From contig NZ_SJZD01000004.1 in assembly GCF_004959765.1 (NCBI RefSeq), positions 169,064-233,063 of the forward strand: DNA of 64,000 nt. The letters are read 5' to 3'. The notes under the pieces are model-generated. The model was not told where the DNA came from. It worked only from the letters and a program-made list of their open reading frames with translations, and searched no databases. Position 1 is the first letter of the stretch. Every line of letters starts with the position of its first letter. Below are positions 53,021 to 61,658 of the stretch, in pieces. Source of the DNA: Flavobacterium sp. H122 (GTDB lineage Bacteria > Bacteroidota > Bacteroidia > Flavobacteriales > Flavobacteriaceae). The position numbers and the translations under genes are program-made.

Positions 53021-53542
53021 ATGAAAAAATTAACAATCATCTCAATACTTTCAATTGCAACCATATTTGCCTGTAAAACAACTTCCGGAGGCAAAAACGA
53101 AATTGTAGTAATGCTTCAACCTAAAAGCGACACACAAGTTTCCGGTTCCGCTACATTCACTGAAAAAGGCGGAGTTGTTACTTTTGAAGCTAATATCCAA
53201 GGATTAACTCCAGGTGAACACGCAATCCATATTCATGAAAAAGCCGATTGTTCTGCAGCTGATGCATCAAGTGCAGGCGGACACTGGAACCCTACCTTCA
53301 AGAAGCACGGAAAATGGGGCCAGGGAGAATATCACAAAGGAGATATTGGAAATTTCACCGCCGATGAAAAGGGTAATGGAACGATTACATTCTCTACTGA
53401 CGAATGGTGTATTGGTTGTGGTGATGAAACAAAAGATATAACCGGCAAAGGTTTAATCGTACATAAAGGCGCTGATGATTTCACGACGCAACCAACAGGA
53501 AATGCCGGAGGAAGAGTTGCTTGTGCCGGAATAATTAAATAA
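53021..53542 (+). CDS. Cu/Zn superoxide dismutase-family lipoprotein
   Basis: 173 residues with a lipobox near Cys18 (IFACK). Copper and zinc ligands HAIHIHEKADC, GGHWNP, HKGDIGNF and the C-terminal GRVACAG region are present, including the disulfide cysteines. Detoxifies superoxide in the periplasm or on the surface. Monocistronic; a perfect palindrome follows. The second stretch CIGCGDET is additional to the standard fold and carries extra cysteines. Confidence 0.92.
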   Translation: MKKLTIISILSIATIFACKTTSGGKNEIVVMLQPKSDTQVSGSATFTEKGGVVTFEANIQGLTPGEHAIHIHEKADCSAADASSAGGHWNPTFKKHGKWGQGEYHKGDIGNFTADEKGNGTITFSTDEWCIGCGDETKDITGKGLIVHKGADDFTTQPTGNAGGRVACAGIIK

Positions 53543-53548
53543 TTTTTT

Positions 53549-53589
53549 TTTTACACCTGACAGGTTTTAAAAACCTGTCAGGTGTAAAA
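53549..53589. repeat. 41-bp near-perfect palindrome (possible terminator)
   Basis: Two 20-nt arms centred on one A, with the core ACACCTGACAGGTTTT and its exact complement. It would fold into a long stem and ends in A-run on one side and T-run on the other. It follows the SOD gene by 6 nt. Confidence 0.75.
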
Positions 53590-53638
53590 TAACTTGCTAC
53601 TAAAAATTAATTTTCTTTAGAAATTTTAAAATTGTAAA

Positions 53639-54319
53639 TCATTTTAATTCAAAGTTTTGAAAATTAAATGTTTTAAGTGTATTCATACAACTTTTTATAG
53701 TGAATAACTGTATATATGATTTTTTTCCACTGTTCATTTTTTCCATAACTATCAAATTATTTTTCTCTCTAAAAAATTCAATTAATTGAGTACTTATACC
53801 TCTAGATGTTAAAAATTTTATGACATCGTCATTCTTACTTTTATCAAACTCAATAATATTATTTTCAATATTGAAATTATATTTTGAAAATTCAATTCTA
53901 AAATCATTTCCTTGAATTAAATCTAAAAATTTTTCCACTTCACATCTTAACTTATCCAATAAAAAATAGAAAATAATTTCATTGATACCTTTGTGAATAC
54001 TTATGGTATTATCTTCTTCGGCATAAAGTAAAGCTTCATAAAACTCTTGCTCATAAACCTTAATAACAGAATCTTTATAACTCCTATTCATAGTAAATCT
54101 ACTAAATGGGATTCCTTTAAATTGTCCAATAATTTCGAATGGGCTACTACTACAATTGGGACGATTATAAAATGATTTAATCTCATTTTTATAATAATTA
54201 TGATTACTACTAATACCATAAGTCTCAAATCTAGTTTGATATAAAGAAGTTTCATTAAGGCTTTCAAGAAATTTTTCTACTTTCAAAATTTTGTCTAATA
54301 ATTTAGTTTTCATTGGCAT
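53639..54319 (-). CDS. Hypothetical protein
   Basis: 226 residues (a start six nt further in, at 54313, is also possible), cytoplasmic, rich in Asn/Lys/Phe and Ile, low GC. The pattern of alternating hydrophobic helices (MKTKLLDKILKVEKFLESLNETSLYQTRF) and a Tyr/Asn-rich centre suggests a globular alpha/beta protein. No family is recognised. The base composition is more AT-rich than the SOD and YdeI neighbours, which can be a sign of recent acquisition. Confidence 0.65.
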   Translation of the reverse strand: MPMKTKLLDKILKVEKFLESLNETSLYQTRFETYGISSNHNYYKNEIKSFYNRPNCSSSPFEIIGQFKGIPFSRFTMNRSYKDSVIKVYEQEFYEALLYAEEDNTISIHKGINEIIFYFLLDKLRCEVEKFLDLIQGNDFRIEFSKYNFNIENNIIEFDKSKNDDVIKFLTSRGISTQLIEFFREKNNLIVMEKMNSGKKSYIQLFTIKSCMNTLKTFNFQNFELK

Positions 54320-54401
54320 ATAATTTAATTAAAACATAAATTTATGAAAGAAATATCACATCCGAAAATTAGTTAAACTTGTTAAAAAAATTTTAATTAT
54401 A

Positions 54402-54965
54402 ATGACCAAACCCCTCCTCTACTTCAAAAATGCCCAGGAATGGCGTGCATGGTTGCATGACAATCATTTAATTTTCAATGGCGTAGAATTAATTTTTTAC
54501 CGTGTGGATTCTGAAAATGAAAGCATGCGCTGGGAAGAAGCGGTACAGGTAGCGTTATGTTATGGCTGGATTGATTCAACCGTTAGAAAAATTGATAAAG
54601 AAAGAAGAAAACAGACTTTCGGACCACGAAAAGAAAAAAGTGTTTGGAGTAAACTCAACAAAACGTATATCGAAAAACTCATTGCCGAAAATTTAATGCA
54701 CGAAAGCGGTTTACGGAAAATTGAGATTGCCAAGCAAAATGGCTCCTGGAATTCTTTAGATGCTGTCGAAAACCATGAACTTCCGGAAGATCTGCAGCAG
54801 GCATTTGACAATAATAGCGTTGCTTTAAAAAACTATCATAATTTCAGCCCTTCCTACCGCAAAAGCTATCTGTATTGGCTTAATCAGGCAAAACGTGAAG
54901 AAACCAGAAAAACACGTATTGAAGTGATCATTGATTTGTGTGAGAAAAACATCAAACAACGATAA
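54402..54965 (+). CDS. YdeI/OmdA-type protein
   Basis: 187 residues with the YdeI family start (FKNAQEWRAWLHDNHLIFNGVELIFYRVDSENESMRWEEAVQVALCYGWIDST) and the C-terminal tail FSPSYRKSYLYWLNQAKREETRKTRIE shared with the gene at 15620. Some family members contribute to resistance to antimicrobial peptides or bacteriocins. Cytoplasmic. Monocistronic; its exact partner is unknown. Confidence 0.88.
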   Translation: MTKPLLYFKNAQEWRAWLHDNHLIFNGVELIFYRVDSENESMRWEEAVQVALCYGWIDSTVRKIDKERRKQTFGPRKEKSVWSKLNKTYIEKLIAENLMHESGLRKIEIAKQNGSWNSLDAVENHELPEDLQQAFDNNSVALKNYHNFSPSYRKSYLYWLNQAKREETRKTRIEVIIDLCEKNIKQR

Positions 54966-55131
54966 AAAATTCAGTCAAAAACACACTTCTGTTTAGCATA
55001 CATATTTAAGTAAAACCATTTAAAATTTACAATTTAATTAATTTGCGCTGCCAGTAAAATAAAAATTAATACGTAAATTAGTACAAATCAATCGGTGTTA
55101 AAATTAAAATGACACCTAAAACAAACTAACT

Positions 55132-56520
55132 ATGTATAAAACTGACACATTGGGAATTAACTACTCCAAGAATCAAAGTCTTGGTCATTGGTTACCAAAA
55201 GATCCGCAGGCGGTAGAGTTTTGGATCAAAAAACTAAAAAAAACAGTGGCCGAAAATCCACAACCATTAATCCCTGAAATTGCCGATTTTCAACAAATGG
55301 TCTATTCAGATCCTGTTTTGTATGCCAATATGCAGGGAATGTTTGCCGAAGCACATTATTTAAAAAAAAGAACACCTCTGATTTGGGAAGCAGAGCCTAC
55401 TACTTTTGAAGATTTTATTCAACTGTTAAATGCAATCATGTACACCGCTCCTGAAGCGTATCAAACAGGAGTACCTGGCAGTCAATCTCCTGCCGGCATG
55501 ATTGGTTTTCCTATTAATGCTTTGCTGGCATGGCCTATGGCGACCACTTTTGGCTATGATGTTTTTTCAAATGCCTTAGTAAATCAGCAACTTAAAAAAA
55601 TATTAACCTATTGGGCTAAATTCTTAGTGACCGAAGATTCAAGATATGTATTAATTGAAAATTACCCTTCAGAAGATGTAATTGCCTGGTTAAGCGAAAC
55701 TGCGCAGCAGGAAATGGTTCAGGTTGCTGTATCAGCTTTAGGAACGGAACCCAATCCAATTTCTCCTGATGCAACGTTTGCAGATATCTTTAACTGTGAT
55801 CCTTCGGATGTGTATTATGGTTACCAAAGCTGGGATGACTTTTTTACCAGAACCTTTAAATCTCAGGTGCGCCCAATAACAGAACCTGATAATGATGCTA
55901 TCATAACAAACGCTTGTGAATCGGCTCCGCTGCAAATTGTAAAAAATGTGGCATTATCTGATCAGTTTTGGTTGAAAGGCCAACCTTACTCATTGGAAAA
56001 CATGCTGAATTTTGATGAATTCACTCCTCAATTCAAAGGAGGAACGGTGTATCAAGCTTTTCTTAGCGCATTAAGCTTTCACCGTTGGCATAGTCCTGTA
56101 AACGGTACTATCGTTAAAGCCTATGTGGTAAATGGTACGTATTATCTTGAAAATTTAGGACAAGGTTTCTTTAATCCTGACGGTCCTGATGCATCTGCAC
56201 CTAATAATTCACAAGCCTTCTTAACTGCTGTAGCGACCAGAGCATTAATCTTTATTCAAGCCGATAATCCTGCAATAGGCTTAATGTGTGTGATGCCTGT
56301 AGGTATGGCCGAAGTTTCCAGTTGTGAAATCACAGTAAAAACAGGTGATAAAGTAAAAAAAGGAGACCAATTAGGCATGTTCCATTTTGGAGGTTCAACA
56401 CATTGTTTGATTTTCCAGCCAGGAGTAAATCTTGAATTCAACACCTATGGTGAAACACCGGGTCTTGATGCTGAAAATAACATTCGTGTAAACACAGAGA
56501 TTGCCCGGGTAATTTCATAA
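55132..56520 (+). CDS. Phosphatidylserine-decarboxylase-like protein with N-terminal PSDC domain
   Basis: 462 residues. An N-terminal domain of about 130 residues (EFWIKKLKKTVAENPQPLIPEIADFQQMVYSDP) matches the PSDC-type extension. The catalytic domain has SWDDFFTRTFK, FHRWHSPVNG and the self-cleavage motif GGST with the pyruvoyl-forming Ser at about 422. Classical PSD lacks this N-terminal domain; it is found in the PsiD-type amino-acid decarboxylases, so the substrate may be an aromatic amino acid rather than phosphatidylserine (inferred). No membrane anchor is seen. Confidence 0.85.
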   Translation: MYKTDTLGINYSKNQSLGHWLPKDPQAVEFWIKKLKKTVAENPQPLIPEIADFQQMVYSDPVLYANMQGMFAEAHYLKKRTPLIWEAEPTTFEDFIQLLNAIMYTAPEAYQTGVPGSQSPAGMIGFPINALLAWPMATTFGYDVFSNALVNQQLKKILTYWAKFLVTEDSRYVLIENYPSEDVIAWLSETAQQEMVQVAVSALGTEPNPISPDATFADIFNCDPSDVYYGYQSWDDFFTRTFKSQVRPITEPDNDAIITNACESAPLQIVKNVALSDQFWLKGQPYSLENMLNFDEFTPQFKGGTVYQAFLSALSFHRWHSPVNGTIVKAYVVNGTYYLENLGQGFFNPDGPDASAPNNSQAFLTAVATRALIFIQADNPAIGLMCVMPVGMAEVSSCEITVKTGDKVKKGDQLGMFHFGGSTHCLIFQPGVNLEFNTYGETPGLDAENNIRVNTEIARVIS

Positions 56521-56545
56521 AATCTGAAAATATCATTTTTTGAGT

Positions 56546-56586
56546 ATGTCCTAAAAGTTACCGTTTGAGTCTAACTTTTAGGACAT
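56546..56586. repeat. 15-bp perfect stem downstream of the PSD-like gene
   Basis: ATGTCCTAAAAGTTA and TAACTTTTAGGACAT pair fully around an 11-nt loop. There is no T-run after it, so a terminator is uncertain; it resembles a small mobile-type repeat end. Confidence 0.6.
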
Positions 56587-56707
56587 CTTATTTCATAACG
56601 ATGCTATTTTTAACATTTTGTCAACCTCATCTAATAAAAAAAATATTAATCTGATTTATTATACAAACCTTTTTTCTACTTTTATTTAAAATGAATTGCT
56701 TTTCGAA

Positions 56708-57388
56708 ATGTATGATGAACTAAAATACTGGTATTTAAGAGACCACAAATTATTCAGAACCTTAAGTATGTCACAATTGAAACAGTTGTGCATGATTATT
56801 GGTTTTAAAAAAGCAAAAAAAGGGGAAATCATCTACTTTTCAGATTCTGAGACACCTCGTGTATTTTTATTAAAAAGGGGAAATATAAAAATCGTATCCA
56901 TTGATGAAGAAGGGAATGAAACCATAAAAGATATTATCCAAAAAGGAGATCTTTTTGGCGAACTAGAATTAGAACCGGATAAAACTTCCAATGAGTTAGC
57001 TGTAGCATTGACAGATGAAGTTTCAATCTGCAGTTTTCTATTGTCGGATTTTGAAAATTTAATGCTCAAGCATCCTAATTTAGCATTAAGTTATATGAAG
57101 TTCGTGGGATTAAAACTTAAACGAATCAAAAATAATTATTCCAATTTAATGTCTAAAGACGCTAAAACCCGTCTTAAAACATTTTTGCTCGACTGGTCCG
57201 AAAGAGAAGGCAATAAAGATGGCAACGTAATCTCCTTGGAAAACTATCTAACCCAAGCTGACATTGCGCAGATAATTTGTACCTCAAGACCTACAGCCAC
57301 AAAATTGATTATTGAATTAGAAGAAGAAGGAATTATACAATATACACGGAAAGAAATTAATATCCCAAATATTGAACTTTTGCGATAA
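56708..57388 (+). CDS. Crp/Fnr-family transcriptional regulator
   Basis: About 226 residues from the ATG at 56708; the frame continues upstream only to a TTG. A cyclic-nucleotide-binding fold (about 25-130) lacks the phosphate-binding RSA motif (FGELELEPDKTSNELAVAL), so cAMP binding is doubtful. The C-terminal winged helix has LTQADIAQIICTSRPTATKLIIELEEEG. No cysteine cluster for an Fe-S centre. It stands 81 nt upstream of the YHS operon and probably controls it. Confidence 0.88.
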   Translation: MYDELKYWYLRDHKLFRTLSMSQLKQLCMIIGFKKAKKGEIIYFSDSETPRVFLLKRGNIKIVSIDEEGNETIKDIIQKGDLFGELELEPDKTSNELAVALTDEVSICSFLLSDFENLMLKHPNLALSYMKFVGLKLKRIKNNYSNLMSKDAKTRLKTFLLDWSEREGNKDGNVISLENYLTQADIAQIICTSRPTATKLIIELEEEGIIQYTRKEINIPNIELLR

Positions 57389-57469
57389 ACTTTAAGCTTT
57401 TGTAAACTACCTTACAAAATACATTTTTCAGCCAGGTTAACTTTACATTATAATTTAAAAAACAACCAC

Positions 57470-57928
57470 ATGAAAAATCTTTTTTTTACAATCTTAATCT
57501 TGTTCAGCATAATCAGCTTTGGTCAAAATACTGCAAAGCGAACTAAACAATACAATATTGAATCTACATTAGCCATTCAAGGCTACGACCCTGTTGCTTA
57601 TTTTAAGGCTAACAAAGCCATAAAAGGTAAAAAAGATTTAAGTTATGTTTTCGATGGCATTACCTATCATTTTGCATCAAAAGAAAATAAAGATGAATTT
57701 CAAAAATCACCTCAAAAATACGAACCTCAGTATGGGGGATGGTGTGCCTACGCTATGGGGAGTTCGGGCGATAAAGTAGAAATCAATCCCGAAACTTTTA
57801 AAATCATTGACGGCAAACTCTACCTTTTCTACAACGCCTTTTTCAATAATACCTTAAAATCATGGAATAAAGATGAAAAAGGTCTAAAAGCAAAAGCAGA
57901 CACTAACTGGAAAAAAATTATAAACTAA
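57470..57928 (+). CDS. YHS-domain exported protein
   Basis: 152 residues with a signal peptide (MKNLFFTILILFSIISFGQ) and a YHS domain with the core YDPVAYF and FAYFASKEN..FQKSPQKYEPQYGGWCAYAM. YHS domains bind metals, often copper or other soft metals, in transporters and chaperones. First gene of a seven-function operon and joined to the next by a TAATG stop/start. A TAACTTTA -7-like sequence lies before it. Crp-family regulation is likely from position. Confidence 0.85.
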   Translation: MKNLFFTILILFSIISFGQNTAKRTKQYNIESTLAIQGYDPVAYFKANKAIKGKKDLSYVFDGITYHFASKENKDEFQKSPQKYEPQYGGWCAYAMGSSGDKVEINPETFKIIDGKLYLFYNAFFNNTLKSWNKDEKGLKAKADTNWKKIIN

Positions 57929-58329
57929 TGAAAAAGATAAATTTACAACTGGTAGTAAAAATTGTGCTGGCAATTATTTTGCTTCAAACACTGTTTTTCA
58001 AATTTACAGCAAGCCCGGAATCGGTTTATATCTTCACAAAATTAAATGCAGAACCTGTTGGAAGAATTTCTTCGGGAATTATAGAATTAATTGCCTCTTT
58101 TTTATTATTTTTCAAACGAACAAAATTCTATGCAGCTATTGTAATTTTTGGAACAATGACTGTAGCGTTACTATCGCATTTATTTGTTCTGGGTATTGAA
58201 ATCATGAATGATGGAGGAACACTATTTCTATTAGCCTGTGTTTGTTTTGTTATAAGTGGTTATTTAGTATTTCGATATAAAAATGATTTTATAAAACATA
58301 TTAACCTATTTAAACCAACCCGAAAATGA
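57928..58329 (+). CDS. DoxX/MauE-like four-helix membrane protein
   Basis: 133 residues with four predicted membrane helices and the pattern LLQTLFFKFTASPESVYIFTKLNAEPVGRISSGIIELIASFLLF, typical of the DoxX-like group. Overlaps the YHS gene by 1 nt and the DinB gene by 4 nt. Possibly supports electron transfer or quinone redox in the membrane for the YHS or NRDE partner. Confidence 0.8.
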   Translation: MKKINLQLVVKIVLAIILLQTLFFKFTASPESVYIFTKLNAEPVGRISSGIIELIASFLLFFKRTKFYAAIVIFGTMTVALLSHLFVLGIEIMNDGGTLFLLACVCFVISGYLVFRYKNDFIKHINLFKPTRK

Positions 58330-58814
58330 ATTTTGCCTCAATTTCGAACACCCTCTCAGAGCTAAAAGATGTTATTAGCCAGTTAACCGACCATCATTTT
58401 ATCTGTTCCATTCCAGCTCTAAGTAATGCCACTGTAGGAGAACATACAAGGCATATTATAGAATTATATCAAACGATATTAAAAGGGTATGAAACCGGCA
58501 TTATTAATTATGACAAAAGGGTACGCGACAACACCATTCAAACCGTAAGAACACAAGCCATACTTGCTATTGATGACATTCTTAACAAAATAGAAAAAGA
58601 AGATAAAAAGCTGGTGATGGAACATTGCATTTCTGGAATTCCAACTTGCATAGAAACCAATTATTTTAGAGAAGTACTCTACAATTTAGAACACTGCATT
58701 CACCATCAGGCACTTATAAAAGTAGCTTTGTTAGACTTTAATTATGTCAATTATTCAGAAACATTTGGTATAGCGCCATCTACAATAGAATTCCGTAAAG
58801 CATGTGTACAGTAA
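58326..58814 (+). CDS. DinB-family metal-dependent hydrolase-like protein
   Basis: 162 residues with a four-helix bundle. Three His expected to bind a metal can be picked out as HTRHIIELYQ near residue 40 and CIHHQALIKVAL near residue 130. Family members include bacillithiol- or mycothiol-dependent transferases. Overlaps its neighbours on both sides (4 nt and 13 nt). Could be a thiol transferase in this operon; not demonstrated. Confidence 0.83.
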   Translation: MNFASISNTLSELKDVISQLTDHHFICSIPALSNATVGEHTRHIIELYQTILKGYETGIINYDKRVRDNTIQTVRTQAILAIDDILNKIEKEDKKLVMEHCISGIPTCIETNYFREVLYNLEHCIHHQALIKVALLDFNYVNYSETFGIAPSTIEFRKACVQ

Positions 58815-59512
58815 GTTACGTTTTTAGCAATCAATCGGTCATTATCACCTCAAATCGGGATGAAAAAATTGCCCGGCCTAAAGCTTTGGTTCCCAAAACC
58901 TACATGGGGGAACATAAAAAAATGTTTTTCCCAAAGGATTCAAAAGCCGGCGGAACCTGGTATGTCTTAGATGATAAAGGGAATATAATGGTTTTGCTAA
59001 ATGGTGCCGCCGAAAAACATATCCGTAAAGAAAACTACCGAAAAAGCCGTGGCTTAATCCTTCTCGAAATATTTGACAGTTGTGATTGCCTGGACAAATG
59101 GTTTACTATTGATCTTACTGATATTGAACCTTTTACCCTGGTGGTCTTTATAAACAAACAGCTCTATCAATTACGTTGGGACGGTACACTAAGAGATACC
59201 CAAAAACTAGACAATCAAGGCAGGTTCATTTGGTCGTCCTCTACCCTATATTCAGCGGATATTAGAATGGAACGAGAATTATTATTTAAAGCCTTTACGC
59301 AAAATAAAAGCGAAATTTCGGCAGAAGACATGGCACATTTTCACGAATATACCAATGATGACGATAAAGAAAACGGATTAATCATTAACCGAAATAATAT
59401 CTTGATTACCCAAAGTATTACCCAAACCATTATTAATCAGAACAAAATGATTTTTACCCATAAAGATTTGGTTGCCAATCAAACGTATGAAAACACTTTT
59501 TTAATACTGTAA
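58802..59512 (+). CDS. NRDE (TANGO2-like) family protein
   Basis: 236 residues. Starts Met-Cys-Thr-Val, with Cys2 as the expected N-terminal nucleophile, and carries the SNRDE motif (residues 18-22), then GGTWYVLDDKGNIMVLLNG. The eukaryotic member TANGO2 is linked to haem trafficking; the bacterial role is unclear. Overlaps the DinB gene by 13 nt and the ATP-grasp gene by 1 nt. Confidence 0.9.
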   Translation: MCTVSYVFSNQSVIITSNRDEKIARPKALVPKTYMGEHKKMFFPKDSKAGGTWYVLDDKGNIMVLLNGAAEKHIRKENYRKSRGLILLEIFDSCDCLDKWFTIDLTDIEPFTLVVFINKQLYQLRWDGTLRDTQKLDNQGRFIWSSSTLYSADIRMERELLFKAFTQNKSEISAEDMAHFHEYTNDDDKENGLIINRNNILITQSITQTIINQNKMIFTHKDLVANQTYENTFLIL

Positions 59513-60525
59513 TGAGACTTTTTCTACATAAACTGACAAATTGGGAATACTGGCCTTTTCAGGTAGTCTATATTCCTATTTATTTTCTTTGGGCCTATTA
59601 TGCGGTAAAGTCTCGTTCACTTTTCTTTTTCAATGCTGTAAATCCAACGATAAAAAATGGTGGTTTTTTTAATGAAAGCAAAAAAGAAATTTACGATCTG
59701 ATTCCACAGGAGTTTTACCCTAAAACCAGATTGGTACGACACAAAGAAACCTTAGAAATTTCTGAATTTGAATTTCCTTTCATTGTGAAGCCGGATATTG
59801 GTTTAAGAGGTTCTGCCGTAAAAAAAATCAATACGTTAGAGGAACTTCAAACCTACCATAACCAAGTCAATTTTGATTATTTAATCCAAGATTTAATTCC
59901 CTATCCTAACGAAGTTGGCATTTTTTATGTCCGATTTCCTAATGAACAAAAAGGAAGAGTCACCGGCATCGTAGCCAAAGAATTTATGATTGTTACGGGT
60001 GATGGAAAAAGTACTCTGGAAGAATTAATCAAACAAGATCCCAGATACGAATTTCAATTGGAAGTACTTCAAAACGAATTAAAAGAAAAAATACATACTG
60101 TTTTACCCAATGGAGAACAACTCAATTTGGTCCCGTATGGTAACCATTGCAGAGGAACAAAGTTCATAGATGCCAGTGATAAAATAAGTGCAAAACTAAC
60201 GGAAACTATCGATGCCATGTGTCAGCAAATTGACGGTTTTTATTATGGCCGAATGGATTTAATGTACAATACTTGGGAAGAGTTGGAAAATGGTAAAAAT
60301 TTCTCGATTGTAGAATTAAACGGTTCGGCCAGTGAACCTACACATATATATGATCCCAACCATTCTATCTTTTTTGCCTGGAAAGAAATTGCCCGACATA
60401 TTACTTATATGTTCCAAATAAGCCAACAAAACCATGCTAAAGGCGTTCCTTACCTCAACCATAAAGAAGGAATGCAGGAATACCGCAAACATCAGGAACA
60501 TTATAATTTGATAACGCAGATTTAG
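59512..60525 (+). CDS. ATP-grasp (carboxylate-amine ligase-like) protein
   Basis: 337 residues. The ATP-grasp fold is shown by FPFIVKPDIGLRGSAVKKI, DYLIQDLIPYPNEVGIFYVRFP, KEFMIVTGDGKSTLEELI and the metal site IVELNGSASEPTHIYDP. Family members form peptide or amide bonds using ATP. No membrane helix except a weak one near the N-terminus (YIPIYFLWAYY). Joined by TAATG to NRDE and followed by LysE, suggesting the operon makes and exports a small amide product (inferred). Confidence 0.87.
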   Translation: MRLFLHKLTNWEYWPFQVVYIPIYFLWAYYAVKSRSLFFFNAVNPTIKNGGFFNESKKEIYDLIPQEFYPKTRLVRHKETLEISEFEFPFIVKPDIGLRGSAVKKINTLEELQTYHNQVNFDYLIQDLIPYPNEVGIFYVRFPNEQKGRVTGIVAKEFMIVTGDGKSTLEELIKQDPRYEFQLEVLQNELKEKIHTVLPNGEQLNLVPYGNHCRGTKFIDASDKISAKLTETIDAMCQQIDGFYYGRMDLMYNTWEELENGKNFSIVELNGSASEPTHIYDPNHSIFFAWKEIARHITYMFQISQQNHAKGVPYLNHKEGMQEYRKHQEHYNLITQI

Positions 60526-60560
60526 AATAAAGAGAAAAGAAGAAAGAAAAAAGACTACTA
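60526..60560 (+). repeat. Half-unit of the A/T-rich repeat seen around 50.7 kb
   Basis: GAATAAAGAGAAAAGAAGAAAGAAAAAAGACT resembles the left arm at 50691-50723 (shared pattern GAATAAAG...AGACT) and separates the ATP-grasp and LysE genes. Confidence 0.4.
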
Positions 60561-60561
60561 A

Positions 60562-61206
60562 ATGATACCCTATCTTAAAAATAGTGTCGTAGGTTTTGCC
60601 ATTAGTTTTGTGGGTTCTATACCGCTGGGGTATTTGAACGTGATAGGTTTGCAGTATTACGAAAAGGGAAATATACCCCCTACGCTATTCTTCTTACTGG
60701 GTGTGGTACTCATAGAAAGTGCAGTGATTTATTTTACAGCAAAAGGAGTTTCAAAAATTGCTTTGCAACCCGAGCTTAAAACCAAAATCTCCTTATTTAG
60801 TATCATTTTTTTAGTACTTCTCGCCTATTTAGCAAAACCAACCGCCGCACACGAACCTGCCCACCAAAGTTTTAACTTGATCCAATTCATACACTATCCA
60901 TTTCTCACTGGAATGGTATTAAGCAGTTTGAATTTTGCCCAAGTCCCCTTTTGGCTCAGTTGGAATGTTTACATGCTCAATGAAAAGTATATAACACCAC
61001 AACAAAACGGATTACTATGGTACACTTTTGGCGCTGTTATAGGCACTTTTACAGGAATGCTCTCCCTCATTATAGTGTTACACAAAACGGTAAGCTATAC
61101 CCAGTTTTCGTTTCAAAAATACATCTCTTTTATTTTTATAGGCTTGGCCATGTGGCAAATTGCAGTTTTGATTAAAAATAAAATCATACGTCCAGAACAG
61201 GCTTAA
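60562..61206 (+). CDS. LysE-family amino-acid exporter
   Basis: 214 residues with six predicted membrane helices (FVGSIPLGYLNVIGLQYYEKG as the N-terminal signature). Exports amino acids or related metabolites. Last gene of the YHS-DoxX-DinB-NRDE-ATP-grasp operon. The last 50 codons are copied at 63568-63717. No obvious terminator follows. Confidence 0.85.
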   Translation: MIPYLKNSVVGFAISFVGSIPLGYLNVIGLQYYEKGNIPPTLFFLLGVVLIESAVIYFTAKGVSKIALQPELKTKISLFSIIFLVLLAYLAKPTAAHEPAHQSFNLIQFIHYPFLTGMVLSSLNFAQVPFWLSWNVYMLNEKYITPQQNGLLWYTFGAVIGTFTGMLSLIIVLHKTVSYTQFSFQKYISFIFIGLAMWQIAVLIKNKIIRPEQA

Positions 61207-61658
61207 CATAATTTTCCAACACTTTCTACACTTATCCTCTTGTGATTATTTTTCTCATTACTAAAAAAAATATCACAAATGATTTACACCAAATAATAAA
61301 AAAACTAAAGTCATTGTCCAATTTAAAGAGTTGTTGAACTGTAATAATTCTAGAATAAAACTAAAACAAATACTGTATTTATTTGTAATATTTTTCTTAT
61401 CTTAGTGATAATCAACTACTTCATAGACATCTAGTCAAAATTAGAGGTATATGTATTAGTGAGTAATACATATAAACAAGTTATGTACAAATTTAAAAAC
61501 GAAATCGGTCAAAAAAGGGCTGACCGCCCGATGTGAAAATAAGCAAACAAAAAGTGGAGACTAGAACCCACTTTAAAAAACGGACGTGACCTATTCGGAT
61601 ATTTTTAACAGGGGTGATACCGAAAAACCAAACGAATAGGAAACAAAACATAAAAAAC
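61207..61658 (+). other. Structured leader region of the C25-like peptidase gene
   Basis: No gene. Four inverted repeats: TATATGTATTA with its perfect complement (61448-61474), CGGTCA/TGACCG (61506-61526), AAAGTGG/CCACTTT (61551-61574), and CCTATTCG/CGAATAGG (61590-61640), ending 19 nt before the start codon. Confidence 0.5.

Noticed and set aside
61614..61658. Upstream ATG start for the C25-like peptidase
   Set aside because: The 15 extra residues lie in the hairpin-rich leader and add no signal peptide; the ATG at 61659 has the more typical spacing.
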